A DNA stretch of 64,000 bases, taken from assembly GCA_003427395.1 (NCBI GenBank), contig BFEA01000106.1, positions 2,768,576-2,832,575 on the forward strand. Direction: 5' to 3'. This stretch comes from Chara braunii. Taxonomy: Eukaryota; Streptophyta; Charophyceae; Charales; Characeae. Below, in pieces: positions 32,701 through 44,439 of this stretch. The number at the start of each line of letters is the position of its first letter. Position 1 is the stretch's first letter. The notes under the pieces are model-generated. The model was not told the DNA's origin, did not search any database, and worked only from the letters and a program-made list of their open reading frames with translations. The position numbers were made by a program, and so were the translations under genes.

Positions 32701-32749
32701 TTGAGAGATCCCCGAGACGTGTGTCTGACCTCGCTGTGATTGAGACGAG

Positions 32750-32975
32750 ACACGACCCCTGAGTGGCAACCCGACGATGCCCCTCATTCATCCACTACAT
32801 GGCAACCTGATGATGATGCAAAATTGTTCTTGTTGGTGATTTTATAAATTGTTTTTGGCATATATTGGGATGCACATCATTCATCCAATAAGTGGCAACC
32901 TGACGATGTAGAGAATTTTGTCTATGAATTATTTTTTATATATATTGAAATGAACATCATTCATCCACTCCAGGA
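32750..32975 (+). repeat. degenerate ~100-bp tandem repeat
   Basis: CATTCATCCA followed by GTGGCAACCTGACGATG-like sequence occurs three to four times at about 32,760, 32,790, 32,880 and 32,960. Confidence 0.7.
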
Positions 32976-33880
32976 GGTCAGTCTGAGGGACGAAATTACC
33001 AAGCCTATGGTGAAAAATTGGCATCGTAAGGATGTAACTCCCAGCGTTGGCTGCTGACCAAGTATAACCAGACAGCGGACCTTCTGGTTTCGGCCTAGAG
33101 TTGAGACCTGAAGGGCGGCCGCCCTAGTGAGGGAATCAACTCAGGTGGTTGCTAGAGGGGTCGAGAGTCAGGTCTAGAAGCTGCGTAAAACCCAGGATAA
33201 GAGGATTTACCCGTTATTGCGTAACCAATACGGGAACCACTGTTAATATAACAACATATTGGGCCGCAGATCTCGCCTGATCAACCGGACTGTGGTGGGT
33301 TTAGACCGAGACCGCCGATCTCCTCGTATTAGACTTCGGGCAGGACAGTAATATGGTTTAGGTTAAGACTCGCGTCCGAAGGAGGCAAGTTTTATGACTC
33401 CTTGGACAACCAACGAGGATTTGGGAAGAAAGTCTAAAGATGTGAAAAATATGATTGTTGTTTCTCTTGGTTATTTTCACCGTTGTAGTACAGATTCAGT
33501 ATCCCCACCATTGGTTCATTGAGTTTGGTTCGGGGGTTTTCAGTATGTGGAAGACCCGAGTTTGAATTTCGGCGATGGTAGAATGTATCAAGGGAGACAA
33601 TTTGAATCTTGACTGCATCTCAATCCAGGGACTCAGATTTGGCTATCCAGTTATCAGAGATGCGCCTTATTTGGGAAAGGGATTCACCTTCTCTTTCAAA
33701 CAGGGAAGAGAAGTACATGTATTGTTTTGTATTGTATCATATGTCCAGTGGTGTTATCGATTTTGTCATATTTTTATCAGATGATTTGATTCTGGGAAAC
33801 GATGTAAAGGGGAACTGTATGAATGATTGTGATAAACGTTCTTAGCGACGGGGACACCGCTTAATAGGCTCTGGGAATAC
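32976..33880. other. stretch without recognised genes
   Basis: Two short overlapping ORFs near 33,575-33,845 have no recognisable motif. GAGTTTGAATTTCGG at about 33,560 resembles a decayed B box. Confidence 0.4.
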
Positions 33881-34110
33881 TGTCGGACCAAATATCCCTT
33901 ACAAGGGTACTTGGCCATGCTTTTGCAATCGACACAGCGATAGTGTCGACTGCCATGACGGGGCCGGTCTGGGATGGAAAGGGTGTGCGCTTTGGCGTGA
34001 CACTCGAAACGAATTCCTCGGCCATTGAGGCCGGGGCAAATCGGTGAGAAAATTTCGAGAATATGAGCGCGCGTTGTTATGACGCGCGCTGTAATGGTTA
34101 GGATTAGTAG
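33881..34110 (+). repeat. TGTCG-palindrome terminus, copy 3
   Basis: TGTCGGACC at 33,881, palindrome 33,888-33,914 (arms CCAAATATCCCTT and AAGGGTACTTGG), then CATGCTTTTGCAATCGAC. A GCGCGC inverted repeat at about 34,068-34,088 is spaced as in copy 1. It stands apart from any stem-loop unit, so the terminus behaves as a module of its own. Confidence 0.6.
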
Positions 34111-34409
34111 TAATACCCTCTGACTGAAAGGATCGAGGGGTTGATTGAGTTAATGTTGTGTCGGGTAGATCTACGACACACACTGAGACTTGGCCTTGTA
34201 CCTGCCTACCTGCTGGTATTGGGCGTCTAAAATTGCTAGCTTTTGTCTTCCTCTACTTGGCCTCCGAATCGGGTATTTGATACATCTATCTCTACTTGGT
34301 AAGGTACCGACCCACCTGTTACTTGAGTGTTTTCCGCGGCTCTTAATGGTCGCGGACTTCTTTTTACCCGCCACTTAAGTGTTTTCCCACCGCGACCCTA
34401 AATGTCGAG

Positions 34410-34715
34410 GCCACAGCTAAGTACCGGCCCTTCGGGCCGTCCAATCAACTAAGTACACAGGCGGGTCACACACACACTCAGGCCGACAAACACTCAGACA
34501 GGGATGTAGGCCAGCAGCTAAGTACCGGTCCTTCGGGCTGTCCAATCAACTAAGTACNGGGTCACACACACACTCAGGCCGACAAACACTCAGACAGGGA
34601 TGTAGGCCAGCAGCTAAGTACCGGTCCTTCGGGCTGTCCAATCAACTAAGTACACAGGAGGGTCACACACACACTCAGGCCGACAAACACTCAGACAGGG
34701 ATGTAGGCCAGCAAC
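34410..34715. repeat. ~100-bp tandem repeat at SINE tail, includes artefactual copy
   Basis: Repeats of AAGTACCGGTCCTTCGGGCT followed by CAATCAACTAAGTAC and CACTCAGGCCGACAAACACT. Bases 34,463-34,557 and 34,559-34,653 are identical around the N at 34,558, so one unit is probably an unmerged contig overlap. Confidence 0.8.
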
Positions 34716-34990
34716 GTGTGCACACACACAGATTTAGAAACGGGCTCAGGCCACCAGGTGGACAGAGCCCCACCACAACATATACCTGAGGTGCTCCTCT
34801 TCTAACCGAAGTAGAAGCTAGCTTAGTGGGTTTTGGTGCGGATTGGGAATCAGATGACTCGGGGATCGAATCCATCTGACCTCGAGCTAGCTCCTTTTTG
34901 ACAAGGAACTTTTCTTGGTTTCACCCGGTTTCAATAGGCCGGGACTTGAACCCGTGACCTTCGTTTCAAAGATTAGATATAGTGAGAGCC
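34716..34990 (-). mobile_element. tRNA-derived SINE-like element
   Basis: On the minus strand CGAAGGTCACGGGTTCAAGT runs into CCCGG, a canonical pol III B box (GGTTCAAGTCC, plus-strand 34,942-34,952). The body continues towards lower coordinates with a second GGATTCGATCCCC, then a T/G-rich tail (CTGTGTGTGTG). Head with B box, unrelated body and simple tail is the plan of plant tRNA-derived SINEs. The A box would lie near 34,985 and is not clear. Confidence 0.55.
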
Positions 34991-35293
34991 CGTTGTGACA
35001 GTTGGCACAACGGGGTAGTTAGTAGTTGGATTTCCTTTTGTGTTTTTTTTTTTCTTGTATTTTTGTTTTTATTATTATTATTTATTTATTTATTGGTATT
35101 AGTTGGATTTGTTTTCTCTTTTTATTAGTTTTTTTTAATTTTCTTCTTGGGTCTGTGACTATAAGTTCTTAGATTCCGCGCGGCCCACTCTCCGGTACTC
35201 CTATCAGTAGGATGATCAAAATCGAATGAATCTTTTACTGTAACGTGGAAGTATACATTGGCACACGTGTTTGCTTGGCTAAGTGCACGTGTC

Positions 35294-35294
<1 letters not shown>

Positions 35295-35329
<35 letters not shown>

Positions 35330-35332
35330 GTC
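35295..35332. repeat. GT microsatellite
   Basis: GT dinucleotide run. Confidence 0.95.
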
Positions 35333-35565
35333 ATGTTCACTACACAAATCTCCACTAAGGAGAAGCATGACTATCCCAGACTGATTCGTCGGACTTCAGC
35401 GACCCATGAGTAGGTTTCCCTGTCTCCGATCTATCCCTGTGTGTAAGTATGCGAGAGTGTGAGAGAGAAAGAGGGAGAGAGAGAGACGGGGGGGGGACTT
35501 ATAGAGAATACATACCACATTCCTGAACGGAGCGCATGGTTCAAATTGAAAGGCCGGGGGGGGAT

Positions 35566-35632
35566 CAACCTTATGATGATTTGGTGAAACTTTAACGAAA
35601 CAACTTGTCACTGTTGTTCGACGTTGTCTCAT
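35566..35632 (+). ncRNA. degenerate hammerhead-like core, copy 3
   Basis: TATGATGA, a weakened stem II with the same GGTGAAACT loop, then CGAAACAAC. Here ACAAC after the GAA can pair with GTTGT just before a C, a 5-bp stem III. It sits about 240 bp upstream of copy 2. Confidence 0.35.
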
Positions 35633-35766
35633 TCTCTCCGTGTTCCCACGAATGCACATAGCCTGAAAAATGGTTAGTACACATTAGCATTTTAATACTT
35701 TTTTTTTTATTTCCTTTGTTTGATTTTATTATTATTATTAATAATTATAATTCTCGTCAGAATATA

Positions 35767-35768
35767 TN

Positions 35769-35800
<32 letters not shown>
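35767..35800. repeat. TA microsatellite
   Basis: TA run with one N, immediately upstream of hammerhead-like copy 2. Confidence 0.95.
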
Positions 35801-35804
<4 letters not shown>

Positions 35805-35920
35805 TCAGCCTCCTGATGAGTCGGTGAAACTCCGACGAAACAGTTTGTCACAGCCCCTCGTTTGTTGTCCTCTTCTCCCTCTCTGCCTACGGTTTACCGG
35901 GCAGTTCTATTTGACCATAT
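35801..35920 (+). ncRNA. hammerhead ribozyme-like core, copy 2
   Basis: CTGATGA 35,813-35,819, stem II GTCGG 35,820-35,824 / CCGAC 35,832-35,836, GAAA 35,837-35,840. The whole 120-bp block is nearly identical to 110-225. Here the TA tract is upstream; in copy 1 it is downstream. Confidence 0.55.
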
Positions 35921-36459
35921 ATAAGTGACGAGTGAGAACGAAGATAGGGAAAAAAGTAAAGAAGAAAAAGAGGAAAAAGATAGAGGAGGAGAATGGCGGG
36001 AGAAAAAGGACAGCGTCGTGAGAGGAAATGAATGTGCGTGTAAGTCTAAAGGTGAATTGCGTGGGGGAAAGTGGGTGCATGGTGGTTCTTGGGTGCATGT
36101 GGCATATGTGTGTTGGGATCGAGGTTGTGAGTGATATGGGGGACATACCTGGTGCTTGAGGCGAACGATATTGGCCGAGATCTGCTCGTACTTTGGGGAG
36201 CTGTTGACGTCATCATCGATATTGCAGTCTAGGCTAGATAGGATCTGCCATCTGTAGTCTGGGCGTCAAGCGCCGGAGAGGATATCAACATTGGTTCTTC
36301 GTTGATGTTGATGATGAGACTATTCCAGCATTGTCAATTATGAGTTTTTGGTATTTTCTTATTTGGTGAAACTGTGATGCGATTCTGCTTTTGGTTCGAG
36401 GTCACGACTATCTGGTCTCATGTGTATGATGCTGTTTGGTTTCTGGAAGTTCGCTATCG

Positions 36460-36510
<51 letters not shown>

Positions 36511-37993
36511 TATGATGTTTTAATTATAGTTATATATATCGTCAAATAGATAGTTATATATATATATATATGTATATATATATGTATATATATATATTAG
36601 TTGAAATATTAGGGAGGAGAGGGCGACATACCTGCTATCCGCCCAACTTGTCCGAATGCAAGCTTATGCCCGTAGTGTCTCCTGTGCCGGGGTCTCCATA
36701 TTCTGCACATTGCGACGGATTGGATTAAAGAGAGGAGGGCGTCGAACATTGTCGGGTAGGTCCCCGATCCCGCAACTGATCTCACGCTACTTTTGACGAT
36801 TGGACGAGCATAATCAAATGAACCTACCACTAGATTATGGAAGCATACACCCTGCTCGTCCGTGGACTTGCTAGTTGTGTGTGTATGTGTGTGTGCGTGT
36901 GAACCCCGCGACTAGCCTCGCTCTACTTCCATCGGTAGGATAAGCAGATCGAATGCGCCTACCACTAAACACAAATTATACACTACTACTGCATGTATGC
37001 GTGTGTGTGTGTGTGTGATTATGTGTGTGTGCTCGCCCGTATGTGTATGAGTGTGTACGTGTGTGTGTGTGTGTATACGTATGTGTCTGAATGTATATGT
37101 GTGTATGTGCGTAAATTTGTGTGTGAGTATGTGTATGGGTTTGCTTTAATAGTGCGGTCATAGCCGCTGTAGTGTTAGAGTTAGTAAGTGTATCTGTGTG
37201 TGCGAGATACAGAGTGAGTGTGTGTGGAGTATTCAGGGTGATCCAGGGTGGAGTGTGCATGAACAGTGTCGGGCACAATGACGAGTTGGGATGTACAGGC
37301 GCTGATGCGCCATACCCTGTCGAAGCAAGTTTGCATCTGAACTGTGTTCTCGGGTTCCATAACTCTGAGCTTTGAATGGGCGCAGTGCGCCGGGATGAAT
37401 CACCATCTGTTGCATGTATGCGGACTGGAAAAAAAAAGCGGGTCTGATTATATTATTATTATTATTATTATCATTATTATTTTATTATTTTATTATTAAT
37501 ACTACTATTATTATTGTTGTGCTTTAATCCCACCTATAATGTGTAGGAGTTGAAGCATCAGGGTTTGATGCGGGTGATCTGGTGGTCTTCAGGGAAGGAG
37601 GCGAGAGTAGGATTATCAAGGTCTGATTGAGGGTAACGAGATACGTACCTGGTTCATGAAGAGAGGTCGGCTATGGTGTTGACAGTTATGTACATTGGTC
37701 TTTGAGAGTCCAAGTGAGCCTGTTGCGTGAACCAATTGTAGGTAGGATAGCCGGGTAGAGTAGGCTGGGCGCAAGGCGCCAGACAGAGAGGAGTGACTCC
37801 GGAGATTGTGTTGGTGTGGCCTACGGGCTTGGACATTGACTCATTACTTCATTGTATTGCTCTATATGGATGGTTTCTCGATCCATTTGTATTCTCTGCT
37901 TGGACACAACTACTTGGACATCTGTGTGATTTCGCAACTTGTTTTTTTGTATATCGTTCATACTCATTTTCCTTGCATCATTGTTGGTGATCC

Positions 37994-38036
<43 letters not shown>

Positions 38037-38060
38037 GTTGTTGTTGTTGTTGTTGATTGT
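36460..38060. repeat. microsatellite-rich region with diverged paralogue of 24,430-24,790
   Basis: TTA runs at about 36,467-36,506, 37,450-37,515 and 37,994-38,035; TA/TATG runs at 36,550-36,598; TG-rich stretch 37,000-37,135. Between them 37,560-37,860 shares spaced blocks (GAGATACGTACCT, ATGAAGA, GTGTGGCCT, TTCATTGTATTGCT) with 24,465-24,690 and 39,450-39,670. Confidence 0.75.
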
Positions 38061-40339
38061 TGTGAAAAAAACAGACAGAAAGTTACTCGTTAGATGCCGC
38101 AGTACAGGTAGACTCAGACCTGTGCAGTATCTTCAGTAACCGCGAAAGTGATATCTCATACAAGGTCTCGTAACCAGTAGACGAAGAAGGCAGTGTAGAC
38201 CAGTGGCATGGACCACAACAGCGCTGTAGACAGCGTAGCCAATGCCACGTCAACAGTAGAGACAGGCTGCAGCACCACATCAGCAGAGACGAATGGCCTG
38301 CGCCACATCAACAGTGTAGACAAGTGGCCTACGCCACATCAACAATATCGACAGGTGGCCTGCGCCACATCAGTAATGTCGACAGGTGGCCTGTGCCACA
38401 GTAGCAGTATAGACAGGTGGCATGCACCACGTCAACGGTGTAGATCAGTGGGATGAGCCCCATCAAGAACATAAGCAGGTGATTGCACCACAACAGCAAT
38501 ACAGACAAGTGGCCTGTGCCACATCAGCCATGTCCGACGCTCAACAGAAAAAGCGTCAGCATGCTGCCAAAGTCCAGCGTCGTCCACAGCACCGACGCAC
38601 AACCAGCGTCCAACCAGCGTTGAGCCCATCAAGGCCGCAGAACAAGACTGAACGTTGACCACCCGGAGGACCAGCCTTATGCCGCAGTTGACAAGGATGA
38701 CTGGTCCCGGATCCCCTACCCACAGTCATACAGTTTGACTCACAGGCTGAGGACCTAGACTGTGTACGGTTGCAGACTTTCACCTGATCTTGATGCCGTC
38801 TGAGTACCTGCAATACAAACATACAGATATACATGCGGACATACATACAACAAACAGACAGACAACAAACAGACAGACAACGGTTCTGCACTTCTCACAG
38901 GTAGAGTGGATAAATGGTTGGACGCTGCCTCTTGATTTATACTTTTGTTTGGTCGCTGGTCTGCTCCTCTCCACCGGGCCCTTGGCCACACGGTACCTGC
39001 TAACTGGACAAAGTGCGACCGAGACTGGGTATTGCTGACTTAACGCAGTTGGACTGCCCACTTGCTCCTGGTCAAAAGTGAGCAACGCTCGAAAGGCCAC
39101 TTCCGGACGTTCCAAAAGTCTGAAGATTTGACCTTTCAGGACTATAGCAGCTACGACACCGCACAATTATGACCCCTACTCAACAGATCTAATGATTAAA
39201 CCCTGACAACAACATAGACCTACAACAAGTAACAGTTACCAGCCAAAATACAAGTCACGGGTTCAAACACACACAGGGTCGGCTTGATACCGTACACGGG
39301 TACATAAGGTCTAGGGATCGGACCCTGGGGTCTGCATCTGCTACGGCTAAGGTGAAGGTCGTTTCAAACATATTATTATTATTATTATTATCATTAGCCT
39401 CATATATTAATCACAGTTATAATATGTGAGTGGTCAGGGTTTGATGAGAGGAGACGAGATACGTACCTCATGCATGAAGAAGGCCGGTTGTGGAGTGGAT
39501 GTCGTGTACATTGATCTCCGAAGTCTAAGTGAGTCTGTCGCGTGGATGCGGTTGCAGTAGGATAGGTGTAGTACAGACTGGGCGCCAGGCAAAGAAGGGC
39601 AGCATTGGATACTGCGTTGGTGTGGCCTGAGGGCTTGAACATAGGTTCACGGGTTCATTGTATTGTTTCTATTTTGGATGGAACCTTGGTACATTTCAGC
39701 TCTCCACTCGTTACATGATTATCTAGACTTCTGCATGATTGATTGTCACTTAGACTTCTCTGTATCACATTCACTCATATTCCTTGTATTATTACTATTA
39801 TTATTATTATTTATTTTATTATTATTATTATTATTTATTATTTTTATATTATTATTTATTATTATTATTATTATTATTATTGTTATTATTATTATTATTG
39901 CTATCATTTGTTGACCTATACGGTCCATACCATTTGTTCTTATCTGATTGCTAACACAATCAGATATTTGCATTTTGAACTCTGTGCCTAGCTAGAGTCA
40001 TGGTCGGCTTCGCGCACACCGGCACACAAGGTCATCTAGGCAGGAGGACATGGAAGATGAAATGAAAAAGATAGAGATAGGAAAAGAAGGAAGAAGGCAG
40101 AATAGAGAATCAAGAAGGAGATAAGGAGAAAAGGATGAGGAGAATGAGAAAAAGAATATGAAATACGAAGACAGGCAAATCATTTCTCATTCCCATCCTA
40201 TACACCCTTGTTTTTACTCACCCTCTGCTGCTTTATAGATCGATTGATGTATGTATGTAGGACGGGTGATAGGATAAGGCTCCAGTGTGAGGAACATCCT
40301 ATTACTCGCCTCTACGTGTACATATATCTTAGATAGTTA

Positions 40340-40498
40340 GGTTGACAGACTGAAGATGGGGTACTCCTGTGCGGGTCATCCCATGGTCTGTCTAAAGTCC
40401 AAACCAGTTAGACTAAAANGGTTGACAGACTGAAGATGGGGTACTCCTGTGCGGGTCATCCCATGGTCTGTCTAAAGTCCAAACCAGTTAGACTAAAA
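40340..40498. other. unmerged contig ends around single N (79-bp duplicate)
   Basis: 40,340-40,418 equals 40,420-40,498; N at 40,419. Copy A has this hairpin once, which confirms an artefact. Confidence 0.85.
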
Positions 40499-40499
40499 C

Positions 40500-40655
40500 C
40501 AGTGGTAGGATACTCATGTCTGAGTTATCCTACTGCTTGAGTAAGTATGAGGTGAAGGCTTCTGTCGGAGTCTTCTTACTTCGTACTTACATTTGATCGG
40601 ACTATATTATAGTCCACAGATAGAGTTGAAGTTCACATCGCTGAACTTCGTGTAG
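40500..40655 (+). repeat. consecutive hairpins, copy B
   Basis: Counterparts of hairpins 2-5 of copy A. GTAAGTATGA now faces TCGTACTTAC and GAAGTTCA/TGAACTTC is unchanged, so pairing is mostly kept. Confidence 0.75.
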
Positions 40656-42839
40656 GGCGATAGTGAGGGAGATGTTGAGATTTTGTGACATGTGTGTATT
40701 TGCAGATCATTTTAATCAAGGAGACTTGTTCTGAGTCTATACAAGTCTACATGTCGTTGCCTTATGGTAACAGGTTGGTTCGCGAACGCAACCGTCACTC
40801 GCCCTCTACACCCACACTTTGCATAAACCCTTGCACTAAAAGGCATTTCTGATTTTTGAGTCAGTGTATGAAGGGTCTGTGTTTGGTCAAAAGACGTCCT
40901 TGAATAACTGAGTCGAAAAAGGAATGTCTGGCAGAGGGGTTTAGAGGCGTAGGTGTAATGTGTGTAGAAGTGAATGAATGGTTGACTCTGTTAGGATTGC
41001 GAAATGCTTTTGTTTTGTCTGGAGGTCAGTAAGACGATCAACCACGTGTTATTCACTCAACTCGCATTTGCTTATGCTTCCCTGAGCCTCGACTAAGACA
41101 TTTCGTCGACTTGTAACCTTTATACATCTGGTTTGGGTTTCCGACTTTTACCATTTTGATGTTGAATGGATTAGGACAATTGACAAAGGCGAAAGAGCCT
41201 TATTTATATCCTGTTTCTTTGAAAGGTCATGAACCTATCTTTTATTTTTGATGCATATTTGACAGGTCATGAACCTATTTTTATCTGTGATGTTTGTTGA
41301 AAGGTCAAAAACTTATTGATTGTTTCTCTTTCAAAGTCAAAGCTCTGTTCATTCTGATGTTTGCCTTTGTTTGTGTAAAAATGTAAAATACATCTCCTTG
41401 TCTTTTCAGTCTCAACCTTTGAAATGTATTCGTCATGTATGTATCGATTTAAAAACATTTTATATAACATATATAATTTATGGGTTAAGTCTGAATAGAA
41501 TAGAATTTAGTACGCGCGAAAGATAGTCAGTCGAGTCGACCTGAATTGTAAGTCGGGTCGAGAGATCAGCACCCCGATGCCCGACACGTAAACGGGTCAG
41601 TCTTAGGCATTCAACCGTGCGTATACCTATGCTACGACGATCGAGAAAACACCCTCGGCCGACCTACCTCTACAAAGGCATGTAAAAACCTTCGCATGTG
41701 GGCCAGTAGCTCAGCAGGAATAGGCCTACCAGAGGGTGGTGACAACCCCTCGGGTAGAGGTGAGTTGTACCTCGCGACGTCCCGACCTGTCGCAGGGCGT
41801 CGTGAGAGGTATAGCACATGCACACAGTCGGAGTGGTGACTAGTTGTTCTTTTAAGAATAAATCCTGCGTGACACCTCCGTGAGGTTCAACGCTCCCCAT
41901 CATGGGGGAGTCCCCATCATGGGGGAGGGACCGCCGCGCGCGACAACGTACATGTAGAAAACGACAAAAGACAAACAACAAGACAACACTCCTAGTCCCT
42001 TAGTAGCCAACCCATAACTCTCCGATGAGGAAATCGGATAGGCGTCACGCATGAGACTTAGTATAAAACCGCGCCGATGCAGGGCTAACTCATATCGACT
42101 CGCAATGCAAGCATACGCAATGATGGTGTACTACGTAGTACCCATGCTCATGCGGTCCTCGTTAATCTCGAGGGTCGCATTCGACACTCAAGTGTCGGCT
42201 GACACGCGCCCCTTCTGCACCCTGCGAAGAGTGGGTGGTACACAAGTCCATACCTGTGGTGGCAATCGTCTTTTATTGCTCTATAGACCAACTCTATCAT
42301 CCAGGGTCCGGGAAGAAGTCAAGGGGTTTGACTTTGACGGCTGCCACGGACTACAACGTCCGACTATCAAAATCAATAAGCAAAATCACTAAGTAAATAG
42401 ATAAGCATTCCAACACCCATATATCAAATCAGGACTCGAGATATCAATAAAAGAAGGGGGAAACATAAACCCATCAGAAATGCAGATCGTGCGACACATG
42501 GTTGTCATTCGCACTGGCTCCAAAGTATGACCCATATACCAAGCTTCAAAATACTAACCTGCATAAAATACAGGCACACACAATAGCCACATTGCCATAC
42601 ACCAATATGGTCAACTTTACGGTTCCCTGTAACTCACATCACGCCTCACACACTCAAGTCCCAGTCATAGTACAACTCTCCATAAATCTCATAAGTTCTT
42701 TATAATGACCATTTAAAATAAGTTCGGTTAAAACCCTTAAAGAAACAATACTAAATCTCAGGGCTAAGGCAATCAAGTTGAGGTACAGGTGTAAGCAAAG
42801 TTGTGTCGTGAGCCGACAAGTCGCCGATCAACCAACCGA

Positions 42840-42859
42840 CCTGTTATCAGTGATAATAG
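42840..42859. repeat. GTTATCA odd palindrome, U3 copy
   Basis: CCTGTTATCAGTGATAATAG, one mismatch from the perfect palindrome. Confidence 0.65.
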
Positions 42860-43699
42860 AAGACGATCCTCGTGAGATCAAGCTGAAACTAGTCCAAATC
42901 CTACATCGAACGTCCAAAGAGGGCCTGTATCATAAGACAGTTCAATGTCCAAGTTAAATCGTCAATGTGTGGAGATCAAATCCTCATGACACGTTCCTAC
43001 TTAAGACTCTCCTGATAACCAAGCCTAGGTCTGTCTCTAAGTCAGTGCCTAAAGAAAGGTAGACCTATGATAAATTCTTCTTCATATAGAGTGGATCACC
43101 AGAGTCGTCACCTGTCAAAATATAATTTATCTCTTCTAAACTAAAAAAATCTCGGCAGCGCTTCCCGTAGGAAAAGTGTCTTTTCATAATTTATATCAGC
43201 CTAAATATGAAAACAGAAATAATCCTCAACTTTCCAAAGTTAAATTTTGTCCAACTCCCTAAATTAGTAAAAATTTTGACAACACTCCCTTTAGAAATGG
43301 GGACTTCCCATATTTTTACTAGGTCATGTATAAGATTTAGACAAGTTGAACTTTGAAAAACCAAAATTTGACTAACTTCTTGAATTTGCAGAAATTTCGG
43401 CAGCGCTTCCCGTAGAAAAAGTGGCTTACCAAAATTTATACAAAGCCAAGTATAACAAAAGATCCTAGAAAATGCGAGAATTAATTTAAGTAAAATAAAG
43501 TTAGCTCAGAAAATGTAAAAATTAAACAAACTCCTATCGCTCTAGCACGTAGCGAGCCTCTAAAGCAACTACCTGTCAAACTGAACCTCATGCTAAGTAG
43601 TAGTCGCACTCAGTCACATGCAGGCCAAACCACATAGGTAAGTATTCTCACCAACCCAAAACACCTTTAGCAAATAATAGTATATAGTCTTTCAATGAT

Positions 43700-44180
43700 T
43701 TATCCCTTCATACCCAGCTTACATAGGGCATCGAGTTAGGTCATTCATCTTACAAACAATGTCAACTATTTGCCTTAGTTATACACGAACAGGTTGCACA
43801 ACTACTTTTCTCTTCATTGGGTACATGACTAAGCCATTCATCTTAGAAACAATGCTTAGCCGCCCTGAATTGTTTAAATAGCCAAGTTATACATATCTCT
43901 CTGAGCTTAATCTTCAAAAGTGAGCATAAGACTAAGCCATTCGTCTTAGAAACAATGAACAGCCTGCCCAAGTTACCTTCAGTCATATCTCTTAGTTATA
44001 CTCTCTTCAGTTGTGATAAGGCTATAGTCAAACCATTCGTCCTTGAAACAATGTCTGGCTAACTCAGTTCTCATATACATATAGGTATAGAATTATAGAG
44101 AGTCATATTCCTTTTGTTATATTATAATCATGTGGCCTTAGACTTAGACCATTCATCTTAGAAACAATGTCTAGTCTTCA
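43700..44180 (-). repeat. TAAGTT-type stem-loop array, U3
   Basis: Plus-strand core CATTCATCTTAGAAACAAT (19 nt). CTAAGC 43,829-43,834 pairs with GCTTAG 43,854-43,859. GACTTAGAC 44,141-44,149 pairs with GTCTAGTC 44,169-44,176 with one bulge. On the minus strand the core reads TTC-TAAGAT-GAA, an inner stem and hexaloop equivalent to those of U1 and U2. Confidence 0.75.
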
Positions 44181-44439
44181 TGGCCTTGTGTGACCCGTGT
44201 GTGTATATTATGAGGTGATGAAATGTGAGAGCACGGGGCCAAAAAACTAAGGGAACCAACTTCATCTCGGGTTCTACGCTGTCTCGGAATCTGAGAGGCA
44301 ACCAAATCAGCCTTGATTTCTTATACTTCTGTTGCAATAAAGGACATGTCTTTGGTAAACAATATATTAACACAACTTCAATTGTTTGTCTCATGCCTTT
44401 ACATGCAATAAACGGTTGAAAACAAATTACCATTTTTTT

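Larger units (their letters stand above)
38276..41945 (+). repeat. 3.65-kb segmental duplication, copy B
   Basis: Copy of 23,219-26,865 about 15 kb away. It contains an extra assembly duplicate at 40,340-40,498 and ends where unit U3 begins in reverse orientation. Near its end CCCCATCATGGGGGAG is repeated twice, unlike copy A. Confidence 0.9.
41945..44190 (-). repeat. stem-loop-array unit U3 (partial)
   Basis: Read on the minus strand from 44,190: TAAGTT-type array (43,700-44,180), conserved block around 43,530-43,650, GCGCTGCC array (43,140-43,445), GTTATCA palindrome (42,840-42,859), E segment (42,040-42,350). It lacks the C segment and the E end. Confidence 0.75.

Noticed and set aside
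36976-37278. Thr/His-rich 100-codon protein
   Set aside because: Reading of TG/CA simple repeats.
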